Shown here piece after piece: positions 34,861 to 44,430 of a DNA stretch of 64,000 nt. Source of the DNA: an uncultured Lachnospiraceae bacterium (lineage in GTDB: Bacteria > Bacillota > Clostridia > Lachnospirales > Lachnospiraceae); contig CAJUQB010000009.1 in the NCBI GenBank assembly GCA_910588285.1, forward strand, positions 9,427 through 73,426, written 5' to 3'. Positions within the stretch are counted from its first letter, which is position 1, and the number at the start of each line of letters is the position of its first letter. The notes beneath the pieces are model-generated. The model worked only from the letters and a program-made list of their open reading frames with translations, was not told where the DNA came from and ran no database searches. Position numbers and translations under genes: made by a program.

Positions 34861-36219
34861 ATGGGGTCCTTTATGCAACAATTCCTTACCCTGCTGGGAA
34901 GCTGTACTGCATTTTTGTGGAGCGGCCCGCTCCTGTTCCTGCTTCTCGGCACCCACCTGTATTTTACCCTGCGCCTGGGCTTCATCCAGCGCTTTCTGCC
35001 CAGAGGGATCCGTCTTACCTTTTCCAGGAATGATGGAACAGAGACAGGCGTATCGCCCTTTGGGGCCCTGGCCACTGCCCTTGCGGCCACCATCGGCACG
35101 GGAAATATCATCGGCATCTCCACAGCCATTGCCCTGGGCGGTCCGGGGGCTGTGTTCTGGTGCTGGCTCACAGGCCTTCTGGGCATAGCCACCTGCTATG
35201 GCGAATGCTTCCTGTCCATGCGCTTCCGCACCAGGCTTGCGGACGGCCAGCCGGCGGGAGGCCCTATGTATGTGCTGCTGCTGGGCCTGGGCAAAAAAGG
35301 ACTGGCACGGCTCTTTGCCGCAGCTGCCATTCTCGCCTCCTTTGGCATGGGGAGCAGCGTACAGTCCCATTCCATCTACCAGGCAGTGACCGCCTGCCTT
35401 CCCGGCAATGCCCGGCTCTCCTCCCTGCTCCCCCACCTGGTTGGCATGGCCACCGCGCTGCTGGCCGGTGCCGTGATGCTGGGGGGCGCCAGGAAGATTG
35501 CAGGCATCTGCACCTTTCTGGTGCCCTTTATGAGCCTGTTCTATCTGGGAGGCTGCGGGTATCTGCTGTTCCTTCACCGGGATTGGCTCCTTCCCGCCCT
35601 GTCTCTGATCCTGAAATGCGCCTTCACCCCCTCTGCCGCCCTGGGAGGCGCAGCCGGCGCCGGACTCCTGGCAGGCCTACGGGTGGGCATCTCCCGGGGG
35701 CTCTTCACCAATGAGGCAGGCTTGGGCTCCATCCCCATGGCTGCCGCCTCCTCCCAGAGCGACTCGCCGACACGGCAGAGCCTGATCTCCATGACAGGCC
35801 CCTTCTGGGATACGGTGGTCATCTGTGCAGTCACCGGCCTGGTACTGGTCAGCAGTATGCTGGCAGAACCGTCTGTATACCAAAAGATCCCCATGGAGGC
35901 CATCTGCTTTACGGCCTTTTCCCGCCTGCCTCTGCTGGGGCCGCAGATCCTGGCCCTGTCCCTGATCCTTTTCGCCTTTGCCACCATTCTGGGCTGGTGC
36001 TGCTACGGGGAGCGCAGCGTCACCTTCCTGGCCGGCGAGCATGGAAAAAAGCCCTACCAGGTAGCGTATCTTGTCTTCGTCTACCTGGGGGCCGTTATTC
36101 CCTTAAAGCTGGTCTGGGATCTCTCAGACCTGCTGAACGCACTTATGATGCTTCCAAACCTTCTGGCTCTGTGGCTGCTGCGCCGCCAGATCCTGCCGCC
36201 CGGCCGCCGGGGGATTTGA
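34861..36219 (+). CDS. Alanine/glycine:cation symporter (AGCS family)
   Basis: The 452-residue membrane protein has about eleven hydrophobic segments and the AGCS signatures TETGVSPFGALATALAATIGTGNIIG near the N-terminus (split as GVSPFGALATALAATIGTG and NIIG) and NEAGLGSIPMAAA. Members import Ala or Gly with sodium or protons. No good ribosome site precedes ATG 34861; ATG 34873 (MQQFLTLLG) is a close alternative. It is divergent from cysK. Confidence 0.88.
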   Translation: MGSFMQQFLTLLGSCTAFLWSGPLLFLLLGTHLYFTLRLGFIQRFLPRGIRLTFSRNDGTETGVSPFGALATALAATIGTGNIIGISTAIALGGPGAVFWCWLTGLLGIATCYGECFLSMRFRTRLADGQPAGGPMYVLLLGLGKKGLARLFAAAAILASFGMGSSVQSHSIYQAVTACLPGNARLSSLLPHLVGMATALLAGAVMLGGARKIAGICTFLVPFMSLFYLGGCGYLLFLHRDWLLPALSLILKCAFTPSAALGGAAGAGLLAGLRVGISRGLFTNEAGLGSIPMAAASSQSDSPTRQSLISMTGPFWDTVVICAVTGLVLVSSMLAEPSVYQKIPMEAICFTAFSRLPLLGPQILALSLILFAFATILGWCCYGERSVTFLAGEHGKKPYQVAYLVFVYLGAVIPLKLVWDLSDLLNALMMLPNLLALWLLRRQILPPGRRGI

Positions 36220-36311
36220 TCCTGCTCCACCGGACACCGCCGGCCCGGCCGCTGGTCCCCTTAAGCATGCTCTGCCCTGGGCGGGCCGGCTGCCGGGGCT
36301 GTTCGCGAAGG

Positions 36312-36989
36312 TCACCGGAGCTGCTCCGGCAGCTGCCAGAATTCCCGGGCCTCCGAAAGGCGCTGGTACAGCTGTCCGAAAAAATCCTCCTGCCGGTAGG
36401 GCGTCAGATAAAACAGACGCAGCAGATATGCCGTAATCTGCCGGTGGAAGGCATCCTCCCCCCGCTGCCGGATGGCCTCCTCCACATCCAGCAGAAAATA
36501 ATGCCACTCCCGGATATAGCCTTCGTAGCCCGCTGCATCTGCCTCTCCCAGCCATTTCCGGACCTTGATTTTGCCGCGGTTTTTATGGCTGCACTCGCCT
36601 ACCTGTAAAAAGTAGAATACCTTCCCCTCCTCGTACAGCCGTCCCAGGGGGAACAGGCGGCAGATGCCGGGCCGGAAGGAATGGATGCTGCAGCGTCCCT
36701 CTGCCGTCAGGAAGCCGCAGCGCTCCGCCTCCCCGGTAAGCTTAAGGTTGGGCAGGATCACACCGTCCACCACGCCAAGCTCCAGGTACTGATCCAGCAG
36801 CTGCTCTGCCGAAAGGCCCGTGCCCTCCGTCAGGCGGTGCACGTCCAGCGGGTCCAGCACAATGGAACTCCCCATGCCGCTGCAGCAGTCCCAGCAGCCC
36901 GTGCAGTCCCCGCAGTCCGCCTTCACCATATCGTTCAGGCCATACCGCCTGCCATCGGAAATCTCGTTGATATCAATGTCACGCTTCAT
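36312..36989 (-). CDS. YkgJ family cysteine-cluster protein
   Basis: The 225-residue protein carries the cysteine pattern of the YkgJ/UPF0153 family: CGDCTGCWDCC near residues 26-36, CGFLTAEGRCSIHSFRPGICRLFPLG near 90-115 (a CxxH...RPxxCRxFP arrangement) and a further Cys in VGECSHKNRG. These are thought to bind a metal or iron-sulfur centre; function is unknown. It converges with the AGCS gene across a GC-rich 92-bp gap that holds a 9-bp inverted repeat (36239-36247 with 36282-36290). Confidence 0.82.
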   Translation of the reverse strand: MKRDIDINEISDGRRYGLNDMVKADCGDCTGCWDCCSGMGSSIVLDPLDVHRLTEGTGLSAEQLLDQYLELGVVDGVILPNLKLTGEAERCGFLTAEGRCSIHSFRPGICRLFPLGRLYEEGKVFYFLQVGECSHKNRGKIKVRKWLGEADAAGYEGYIREWHYFLLDVEEAIRQRGEDAFHRQITAYLLRLFYLTPYRQEDFFGQLYQRLSEAREFWQLPEQLR

Positions 36990-37065
36990 TCTGTTCTCCG
37001 TTCCAGATTAGCTATCTTCGTAGTGACCTAGTCATTCCACGCCCGTTCTTCCCCAAACAGCCGCA

Positions 37066-37710
37066 TTATTCCTCCATCAACATTTCATCCACTACATCCG
37101 GCAGCTCCCACAGCTCCTGAATCACCGGCACCTGGGCGTCAATCTGCCCATAGCCCGTCCTGGTATGGATGAAAGGAAGTCCTGCCGTCCGGGAGGCCTC
37201 ATAATCCCCCTGGGTATCCCCCACATAGACCGCCCGGTCCAGCTGGTTCCTGTCTGCCACCAGGCGGATATTGTACCCCTTTGGCTGCCCGGTTCCTCCA
37301 TAGCTCTCAAAATCGTCAAAATACGCTCTCAGCCCATGGTGCTCCAGGAAGGCTTCAATATATCCCACCTGGCAGTTGCTGACAATAAACAGGTGGTAGC
37401 CCCTGCGCCGCAGCTCCTCCAGCATCTCCACCAGCCCGGAAAAGGGATGTCCCCCATGCTCCCGAATGTAAATGTTCTCCTGCTCCATGCAGTAAGCCAG
37501 CACCTCCCTGCGCCGCTCTGGCTCCACCTCATCAAAAAAAATATCCGCAATCTCATCCATCACCCGGCCCATGACGGACTGAATCTGCTCCATGGTGGGC
37601 TTTTTCGTGATATCCGGGCAGTCCCTAAGGGCCAGCACCCAGGACTCTGCCACCTCCCTGGAGGAATCCCACAGCGTTCCGTCCAGGTCAAACAATACTC
37701 CTTTTTTCAT
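37066..37710 (-). CDS. HAD family hydrolase (phosphoglycolate phosphatase-like)
   Basis: The 214-residue protein starts MKKGVLFDLDGTLWDSS, the nucleophile motif of the haloacid dehalogenase superfamily, then has a helical cap, FIVSNCQ (motif II), KGYNIRL (motif III Lys) and VYVGDTQGDYEAS (motif IV). The layout matches PGP/beta-phosphoglucomutase-like phosphatases, but the substrate is unknown. The frame is open to 37788; ATG 37710 has GGAGAG upstream and the expected N-terminus. Confidence 0.88.
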   Translation of the reverse strand: MKKGVLFDLDGTLWDSSREVAESWVLALRDCPDITKKPTMEQIQSVMGRVMDEIADIFFDEVEPERRREVLAYCMEQENIYIREHGGHPFSGLVEMLEELRRRGYHLFIVSNCQVGYIEAFLEHHGLRAYFDDFESYGGTGQPKGYNIRLVADRNQLDRAVYVGDTQGDYEASRTAGLPFIHTRTGYGQIDAQVPVIQELWELPDVVDEMLMEE

Positions 37711-37890
37711 GTCTATCGTCTCTCCTATTCTATCAAGTCCAAAAAAAGAACTCCACCTATTATACAATATCTGCTGCACGAAAAGCAATTACTTTGCAGA
37801 TAAGAATCCGCTGGAATCACAAAAAAGGATGTGAAGCATGGTTTTCAGCAAAATCCATGTCTCACACCCGTTTTCTGCGCTCTTCCGGCA

Positions 37891-37976
37891 AAAGGCACAT
37901 TCCTGTCCCGCCCTTTCGGATACAGCCGGCTAAAAAGGCACATTCCTGTCCCGCTCCTTTGGATACAGCCGGCTAA
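37891..37976 (+). repeat. 43-bp tandem repeat, two copies
   Basis: AAAAGGCACATTCCTGTCCC followed by GATACAGCCGGCTAAA-like sequence occurs twice with a period of 43 bp, in the gap between the HAD and MBL genes and touching the MBL stop. No coding sense was found. Confidence 0.75.
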
Positions 37977-38806
37977 AGCGGCTCCTCCTTATAAATTCTG
38001 CGGTAGATAATATTCCCCACCTTTCCGTCCAGCCTGCGGTAGCCCTCCCCGGTCCTTTTCGCCTGAAGGCAGGCCTGCCCCCGGAAATCCATGGGCACTG
38101 CATCTACATTTCCTGAGAATATATCCTCACAGACCTCCAGCACATGTTTCATCATGTCACGGTCTGTCTCCGGCTCCCCGTGGCTTCGAAATACGGTATG
38201 GTATGTTCCTTCTAATTTTTCCGAAACCTCCAGCAGGGTTTCGTAATACTCCTCTACGCTGGAGGCCTCCTCGCTGAACAGAAAGGTCCCGTCCGTACAC
38301 GCATCCCCCAGGATCAGAATCCCCTTTTCCCGTATCAGGATTACCATGGAGCCCTGCGTATGCCCTGGCAGGGAATATGCATCCACATGGAGCCCGCCCA
38401 GGTCAAAGGAGGCCCCGTCCGTAAGATGGGTATAGTGCAATTCTGTTTTCGTGTTCAGGATATCCTCCGTCAGGGCCGCGGTTTTATCCGGTATTCCCAT
38501 CCGGATATATTCCAGCCGCTCCCTGGGTTCAATGCCCTTTTGGTATACCGCCTCATCCGCCTCGTTCATATAGACCGCATCGAACTGGGCTGCTCCCATG
38601 GCATGATCCAGATGCCCGTGGGTCAAAAGAACCGTCAAATCCTTGTGGGACAGCCCCTCTACATAGCTTCTCAGATCTCCCAGCCCCACTCCGCTGTCGA
38701 TCAGCACGGCCTTGTCTTTCCCCTCGATCAGGAACATATTCTCCCCGGAAATACCGGAGATAACGGTGATATCTTCCTCCCATTTCTTATGGCTGTAATA
38801 TTCCAT
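37973..38806 (-). CDS. MBL-fold metallo-hydrolase
   Basis: The 277-residue protein has the metallo-beta-lactamase fold motifs: TVLLTHGHLDHAMG (HxHxDH), LPGHTQGS, GDACTDG and a late HG motif (RSHGEPE). It is a binuclear zinc hydrolase of unknown substrate. A TTG at 38821 is in frame, but ATG 38806 has a strong GGAGAGGAG site and is preferred. It begins 15 bp after the carboxylesterase stop, so it is likely in the same operon as the esterase and the Lpl transporter. Confidence 0.88.
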   Translation of the reverse strand: MEYYSHKKWEEDITVISGISGENMFLIEGKDKAVLIDSGVGLGDLRSYVEGLSHKDLTVLLTHGHLDHAMGAAQFDAVYMNEADEAVYQKGIEPRERLEYIRMGIPDKTAALTEDILNTKTELHYTHLTDGASFDLGGLHVDAYSLPGHTQGSMVILIREKGILILGDACTDGTFLFSEEASSVEEYYETLLEVSEKLEGTYHTVFRSHGEPETDRDMMKHVLEVCEDIFSGNVDAVPMDFRGQACLQAKRTGEGYRRLDGKVGNIIYRRIYKEEPL

Positions 38807-38821
38807 TTTTCTCCTCTCCAA

Positions 38822-40138
38822 TCAGACAAATTCCCGGATAAAGGGCTGGCTTTTTTGGCAGGGCTTCCATTCCGGCAGACCCGCTCCGTTGGGATCCCCG
38901 GTCTTCATGAAATTGGTCCAGTAATCCAGCATCTGGCTGCTTAAGGCATAGTCCGCTTCCGTGAAGGGCCGCCAGCAGCGATCCAGGGTGCCGAACATAT
39001 ACCAGAGCTCCGACGAATGCCAGGCTCCCCGCTGATCCCCCGGCAGGCTGTGGGTGAAATAGTAGGTATAGGCAGGCTTCCTCCCCAGCTCCTCCAGCTT
39101 ATGGCTAAAGGATAATATCCCATCATACAGCCCGGAATGCTCTCCTGCCGCCACCATTTCCGGCGTGGTCATAATATCATCCCTGGTGGAGCCCAGCATA
39201 TAGGGGATATCCCGGATCTCCCCCCTGTTCATGATATGGTTGTAGGTGTCGTCCAGCACCTTCCCGTCGATGTTGGGAGCCAAAAACAGCCCAACTGTTG
39301 GAATCAGCTTCTGCTCCAGGGGCGCCAGGCACTCCAGAATCTCAGCCGCCGGCTTGGCCCGCAATTCCTCCAGGCTGGCTGCGCCTGCCAGCTTTACAAA
39401 TTCCTCCCCCAGAAGCTCCTCCTGCTCCAGGGTCAGGTCATTGTGCAGCCCCGTACCGTAGGAGCCTCCGCTCTGCATGATTGCCTTTGCAATCATATTT
39501 TTGGTGAGCTTTGAGGAAACCAGGGTTTGTGCGCTCATGGCGCCTGCACTCTGGCCGAAAACCGTAATATTTTCCGGATCCCCGCCAAAGGCATCAATAT
39601 TATCATATACCCAGGTAAGGGCGCAGATCTGGTCCAGAATCCCGTAATTTCCTGAAATATGCTCCGGATTCTCCTGTGACAGCCACCGGTGGGCCAGAAA
39701 CCCAAACAAATTGCAGCGGTATTCCACGCTGACGAGAATGACGCCCCGCTCACAATAGGCCTGGCCGCCGAACTCCAGCTCCGTGGCGTAGCCGGCCGCA
39801 AAGGCACCCCCATGGATCCAGAAGGCCACCGGGAGCCTTTTCCCCTGGGCCTCCTTGGGTGCCCAGATATTTAGATACAGGCAGTCCTCGCTTCCGCTTC
39901 TGTCAAACATGGGATTGCTGTAAAATTCCGGCGTATACAGATCATCCCTGTGCTGGCTGGCCATACACCGGTTGGCATATACCGTACCGTCAAGCACACC
40001 CTCCCAGGGCTCTGCCGGCACCGGGGCCTTCCAGCGCAGCTCCCCCACCGGGGGCTTTGCATAGGGCACCCTCCGGTATTCCACATAGGTGTCAAATGCC
40101 ACCCCTTCTATCTTTCCAAGCTTTGTTTCAACAATCAT
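38822..40138 (-). CDS. Type B carboxylesterase / para-nitrobenzyl-esterase family
   Basis: The 438-residue alpha/beta hydrolase has the family landmarks: YRRVPYAKPPVGELRW, SEDCLYLNIWAP, WIHGGAF (oxyanion hole), the nucleophile elbow VFGQSAGAMS and a late HSSELWYMFG with the catalytic His. It is shorter than the usual ~500 residues, with a reduced region before the His. It has no signal peptide, so it probably acts in the cytoplasm. It is 16 bp downstream of the LplC-like gene; it may de-esterify imported sugars (inference). Confidence 0.88.
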   Translation of the reverse strand: MIVETKLGKIEGVAFDTYVEYRRVPYAKPPVGELRWKAPVPAEPWEGVLDGTVYANRCMASQHRDDLYTPEFYSNPMFDRSGSEDCLYLNIWAPKEAQGKRLPVAFWIHGGAFAAGYATELEFGGQAYCERGVILVSVEYRCNLFGFLAHRWLSQENPEHISGNYGILDQICALTWVYDNIDAFGGDPENITVFGQSAGAMSAQTLVSSKLTKNMIAKAIMQSGGSYGTGLHNDLTLEQEELLGEEFVKLAGAASLEELRAKPAAEILECLAPLEQKLIPTVGLFLAPNIDGKVLDDTYNHIMNRGEIRDIPYMLGSTRDDIMTTPEMVAAGEHSGLYDGILSFSHKLEELGRKPAYTYYFTHSLPGDQRGAWHSSELWYMFGTLDRCWRPFTEADYALSSQMLDYWTNFMKTGDPNGAGLPEWKPCQKSQPFIREFV

Positions 40139-40154
40139 AGCTTTTGCTCCTTTC

Positions 40155-41084
40155 TTATTCCTTCACGCCGCCAAGGGCAATCCCCTTGACAAAATACTTC
40201 TGGAAGAAGGGATATACTGCCAAAATCGGAATCACGCCGATCACCGCCATGGCCATCCGTATGGAGGTGCTGGGCATCTTCTTGATCACCGTAACGGTAG
40301 TCATCTGGGATAGGGCCTGTATGTTGGTCATAATCGTGTTCAACAGCTGCTGCAGGCTGTACAGCCGCGAATTTGTAACATAATACAAGCCGTTGGTCCA
40401 GTCATTCCAGTACCCCAAAGACACCAGCAGCCCGATGGTGGCAAAAATCGGCCGTGACAGGGGCATGACAATCCCAAAGTAGGTCCTCACCTCCCCGGCG
40501 CCGTCAATCCTGGCCGCCTCAATCAGGGCCGGATGGATATTCGTCTGGAAATTGGTCCGCAGCAGCATCACGTGAAAGCCGTTGAGCAGCAGTGTGGGAA
40601 GAATCAACGCCAGTATGGAATTTTTCAGGTGGAACACCTGGGTCCACATCATATAGGAGGGCACCAGCCCGCCGTTAAACAGCATGGTAAAAAACACATA
40701 AAAGGAAACGCCCTTCCTTCTTGTATAATCCTTCCTGCTTAAGGGGTAAGCCAGCATGGGGGTAATCAGCAGACTGACCACCGTGCCCACCAGCGTCACC
40801 AGGATGGTAATCCCATAGGCATTCACAATATTTCCCAGGTTTGTGATAAACAGATACTCATAGGCATACGCGCTGAAGGCCTTGGGGAAAAAGGAATAAC
40901 CGTTCTGCATCAACGAGTTTTCCTCGGTAAACGAGCTGACAATCAGCAGCACAAAGGGCAGCACCGCCATCAACGACATCACGCACAGCACAAAATGGCA
41001 TGCGCCCTGAAATATTTTCTCGCCGCGCCCCTGTACCCCGGAGCCGGCAAAATCCTCTTCACTTCTTTTTCTATCCTTACGCAT
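40155..41084 (-). CDS. Carbohydrate ABC transporter permease, LplC/YtcP type
   Basis: The 309-residue protein has six membrane helices and the binding-protein-dependent permease signature EAARIDGAGEVRTYFGIVMPL, the loop that docks to the ATPase. It resembles YtcP/LplC permeases of oligosaccharide importers. It follows the LplB-like gene by 11 bp. No ATPase gene is present; such systems usually share MsmX-type ATPases encoded elsewhere. Confidence 0.9.
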   Translation of the reverse strand: MRKDRKRSEEDFAGSGVQGRGEKIFQGACHFVLCVMSLMAVLPFVLLIVSSFTEENSLMQNGYSFFPKAFSAYAYEYLFITNLGNIVNAYGITILVTLVGTVVSLLITPMLAYPLSRKDYTRRKGVSFYVFFTMLFNGGLVPSYMMWTQVFHLKNSILALILPTLLLNGFHVMLLRTNFQTNIHPALIEAARIDGAGEVRTYFGIVMPLSRPIFATIGLLVSLGYWNDWTNGLYYVTNSRLYSLQQLLNTIMTNIQALSQMTTVTVIKKMPSTSIRMAMAVIGVIPILAVYPFFQKYFVKGIALGGVKE

Positions 41085-41095
41085 CCTGACCCTCC

Positions 41096-42445
41096 TTAGA
41101 ACATTGCACTTTCCTGATCTACCTTACGTACAATTCCATTGGCAACAAGCACCACCACAAAGCCCACTACGGACTGGAACACACTGGCTGCCGACGACAT
41201 GGATATATTGTTCAGCTGCAGGAGACTCCGGTAAACATAGGTATCAATGGTCTGGGTGGTCGCATACAGCGCCCCCGCATTCATGGGCACCTGCAAAAAC
41301 AGACCGAAATCCGAGAAGAAAATCCTTCCCACTGCCATAATGACCAGGGTAATCACCGTTGGCTTTAGCAAGGGCAGGGTCACCTTAAAAATCTGCTGCA
41401 GCTTGCTGGCCCCGTCTACATGGGCCGCCTCATACAGGCTCCGGTCAATACCGGAAATAGAGGACAGGTAGATGATGGAGCTGTACCCCACGCCCTTCCA
41501 CAGGAAGACAAAGACCAGGATAAAGGGCCAATAGGCAGGCTCGTTATAAAAATTAATGCTGTTTTCCCCCAGCAGGGATTTGTTAATCAGTCCGGCCTCA
41601 TTGCCCAAAAAGGCATAGACAATATAAGAGATAATGATAATGGAAATCAGCTGGGGCAGCAAAATCGCTGTCTGGTATGCCTTCTTAAACCGCTTGGAAA
41701 TGATTTCGTTCAGCATAATACCAACAATGATGGCAAAAATATTTCCCAGGATAATAAAAGCCAGATTATAGAGGATCGTATTTCTGGTCATAACCCAGGA
41801 ATCCGAGGATGCAAATAAATATTTGAAATTCTCGAATCCAATCCAGGGACTGTTCCAGATCCCAACCGAAAAATCAATCTTTTTGAAGGCAATAAAAATG
41901 CCGAACAGCGGGCAATAATTATTCACCAGCAGATAGATACAGCCGGGTAATACAAAAAAATCCAAGGGGCCGATGACCCGATTTTGATACAGGATATGCA
42001 GCGTCCGGGCAATCAACAGGGCGCCCAGCAGAGCCTCCAGCCAGATTCCATAGGCCAGCCCGTGCTTCTTGGTCTCCCCTAAGATGTACTCTGCCTGCAT
42101 GGTAAAAAAGATACTTCCGGCAAACTGTAAAATGCCTGCCGCCAAAAGAAGATAGGCCCCCACGCGCACCTTTTTCACGATGGGAAATACCAGGGCAGCA
42201 GCCACTGACAGAAGAATTGCCAGAACCAGAACCGCCATAATGCCCGTTGCCGGCACGGTGGCCGTCCCCTGCTGAATCTTATGGGTGGTAAAAAAACTGA
42301 TCCCGCTTAGTACATACGTCTGCTTTTTATAGGTATATTCCGCAAAGGGAAGGAGCATACACAGAACGGACAGTACCGCAACGAGAAGCACATCAAATAA
42401 TATTTTCCCCTGAACCGGGAGAATCTGTATTTTCTTTTTCTTCAC
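41096..42445 (-). CDS. Carbohydrate ABC transporter permease, LplB type with N-terminal membrane extension
   Basis: The C-terminal ~300 residues form a standard LplB/YteP-like permease, with the loop EAAHVDGASKLQQIFKVTLPL and the start FFVLPGCIYLLVNNYCPLFG. The first ~155 residues are extra: about four hydrophobic segments with short loops (for example LLVAVLSVLCMLLPFAEY and MAVLVLAILLSVAAALVF). Typical LplB proteins have ~300 residues, so this is a fusion or extension. The start ATG 42445 follows the solute-binding protein gene by ~85 bp. Confidence 0.88.
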   Translation of the reverse strand: MKKKKIQILPVQGKILFDVLLVAVLSVLCMLLPFAEYTYKKQTYVLSGISFFTTHKIQQGTATVPATGIMAVLVLAILLSVAAALVFPIVKKVRVGAYLLLAAGILQFAGSIFFTMQAEYILGETKKHGLAYGIWLEALLGALLIARTLHILYQNRVIGPLDFFVLPGCIYLLVNNYCPLFGIFIAFKKIDFSVGIWNSPWIGFENFKYLFASSDSWVMTRNTILYNLAFIILGNIFAIIVGIMLNEIISKRFKKAYQTAILLPQLISIIIISYIVYAFLGNEAGLINKSLLGENSINFYNEPAYWPFILVFVFLWKGVGYSSIIYLSSISGIDRSLYEAAHVDGASKLQQIFKVTLPLLKPTVITLVIMAVGRIFFSDFGLFLQVPMNAGALYATTQTIDTYVYRSLLQLNNISMSSAASVFQSVVGFVVVLVANGIVRKVDQESAMF

Positions 42446-42530
42446 AACTGCCTCCGAATTTTATGAATCTTTCCTGCATTTTGACTGGGGGAGCAGACCT
42501 CCTGCCCCCCCTTTTCTCCTTTTCAACCGG

Positions 42531-44099
42531 TTACTGCTGTGCACGCCACTCATCCAGCTGGCGTTGTACCTCCTCAATGTAAGTCTGGAGACCGTTTGCG
42601 TACAATTTGTCAATAAATGCCTGATAGGACGCATCGTCTGCCAGCCCGGTTAATATCTGACCCTTGTATTCCTCATATACGGTATTCAGAGCCGCCACCT
42701 CGGAGGAAATCGCATCCGTATTGATACGGAATCCCAGCAGCGGGGAATACTTCAAGCCGTCGATATCTACCTCGCTCATCTTATACCCCGCATCCAGCTC
42801 CTGCCTGGTGGAGTCGCAGAGCAGGACATTGCCAAAAAGTCCGACGGTATTGGGCGCATAGTTGCTGTCCGCATTCACTTCAAGGCCCCCGTTCTCTGCA
42901 TAGGTATAATTTTCCCCTTCAATTCCATAGCTGACCAGCATCTTGACATCCTTGTCCGTATAGCACAGGTTCATGAGCTTTGCCGCTGCCTCCGGCTCTG
43001 TGGCAGAGGAGGGGATGGCCATTGTCAGAATCGAAACCAGGCTGGTGGATATGTACGCATCCGCCATCTTAATGGTGGTGTTTGGCTCCGGGGCCAGGGC
43101 ATCGCCGCCGATTACACGCAGGAGGTTTCCTCCGATGATGCCGCAGGCCACGGTAATGTCCGAGGTGGGGTCGTCTGTCCTGGTAGCGATATCCTTATCC
43201 ACATAGCCGGCCTGATACCAGCCCTGCATTCTGGCCAGTACCTCCTTGTACTCATCTGTCTCAAAATAGCTGACCACCTTGGTGGGATCCTTGTCAACCA
43301 TCACACAGAGCAGCTCGGTTCCCAGATTGTCAACAGGCGTGTCGCCCAGAGCAATATTCTGTGCCCCGGAGCTGATCATCTTCATGTCCGGATGCTTGGC
43401 ATAAATTTTTTCAAATACGGTTGTGATATCATCAACGGTCTTGACGTCATCTGCCGTCATCCCCGCTTCCTCCAGCAGTGAGGTTCGCACCTTGAAATAG
43501 ACGTCGCTGGTGTAATCCGTCAGAACCGGAAGGGCATACAGGCTGCCGTCCGCGCTGGTGGTATTGGTAACTATCTTCGGAATCAGCGCCATGGTCTCCT
43601 GGCCATATTCTGCCATCAGGTCGTCAATGGGCTTTAACTGCCCGGCTGCCAGCATGGACGAGAAGCTTCCTGCCCCTGCCGGGAAGGTGGTAACCAGGTC
43701 AATCTTATCCCCGGCGCTGACCTGCATGGGCATCTGGGTCAGATAGGTTCCCATGTCCAGGATCTGGAGATCTACCTTAACATTGATCTTGCTTAAGGTA
43801 ATCTCATTCAGGGCGTCCTCCACCTTCTGGATCCCTTCTTCATTGGCATTTCCGCCTACATTCCACATCATCCATGTAACCTCTGCCGGATCCTCGTCCC
43901 ACTCTCCTTCTGCACGTTCTGTCCCGCCGGTTCCCTCTGTTCCTTCCGTCTCATCTGCCCCGTCGGTCTGGGCCGGGGGCTGCTCTGTGGACGAGCCGTC
44001 CGCATTTTGCTCAACGTTGCCTCCGCAGCCTGCGAACAATGCGCTGCTCAAGGTGGCTGCCAGCAGCAAAGCCATTAATTTTTTTGTTCTCTTTTTCAT
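42531..44099 (-). CDS. Extracellular solute-binding lipoprotein, LplA type
   Basis: The 522-residue protein has a lipoprotein signal peptide with lipobox LFAGCGG (Cys ~25) and a Gly/Thr/Glu-rich linker, then a family 1 solute-binding domain (AEVTWMMWNVGGNANEEGI at its start). It captures a sugar for the LplB/LplC-like permeases encoded downstream. A strong AGGAGG site precedes ATG 44099. The AraC-GH39 regulator is upstream on the same strand, separated by a terminator and a 460-bp gap. Confidence 0.9.
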   Translation of the reverse strand: MKKRTKKLMALLLAATLSSALFAGCGGNVEQNADGSSTEQPPAQTDGADETEGTEGTGGTERAEGEWDEDPAEVTWMMWNVGGNANEEGIQKVEDALNEITLSKINVKVDLQILDMGTYLTQMPMQVSAGDKIDLVTTFPAGAGSFSSMLAAGQLKPIDDLMAEYGQETMALIPKIVTNTTSADGSLYALPVLTDYTSDVYFKVRTSLLEEAGMTADDVKTVDDITTVFEKIYAKHPDMKMISSGAQNIALGDTPVDNLGTELLCVMVDKDPTKVVSYFETDEYKEVLARMQGWYQAGYVDKDIATRTDDPTSDITVACGIIGGNLLRVIGGDALAPEPNTTIKMADAYISTSLVSILTMAIPSSATEPEAAAKLMNLCYTDKDVKMLVSYGIEGENYTYAENGGLEVNADSNYAPNTVGLFGNVLLCDSTRQELDAGYKMSEVDIDGLKYSPLLGFRINTDAISSEVAALNTVYEEYKGQILTGLADDASYQAFIDKLYANGLQTYIEEVQRQLDEWRAQQ

Positions 44100-44341
44100 T
44101 CCCTGTTTCCTCCTTTATGCGTTTTCATCTTGGCAAACCATTATTTTCCACAAGTGTTTTGCCCTTTTGCACCCCAATTTTATCTCTTTTGACGGCGTTT
44201 TGCCTTTTCTTTTCCTTCAAATTCTTTGCAAATCCAATCAAATTGTCCAAAATATGATTTTCAATCCCAGCCAAATGAGCAAATAGAACAATTTTATAAG
44301 CAGCCCGGCAAACAGGGCGTTGGCATATTGTACAGGGAAAA

Positions 44342-44364
44342 AAGAATGCGCTCTGCGCATTCTT
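44342..44364. repeat. 10-bp inverted repeat in the 44.1-44.6 kb gap
   Basis: AAGAATGCGC-TCT-GCGCATTCTT is a perfect palindrome. With the following GC-rich sequence to ~44430 (several short inverted words such as CCGAGCGG and CCTCCGCGAGG) it looks like a REP-like intergenic element. The rest of the 44100-44562 gap shows only AT-rich promoter-like sequence. Confidence 0.6.
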
Positions 44365-44430
44365 CGCGCCCGAGCGGTGCCGTTCACGGCTAATTTCACC
44401 TCCGCGAGGTGCGCATCCTGCCCGGAGGGC

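Noticed and set aside
36239..36290. Terminator between the AGCS and YkgJ genes
   Set aside because: A 9-bp GC-rich inverted repeat is present (36239-36247 with 36282-36290), but there is no T-run and the loop is 34 nt long.
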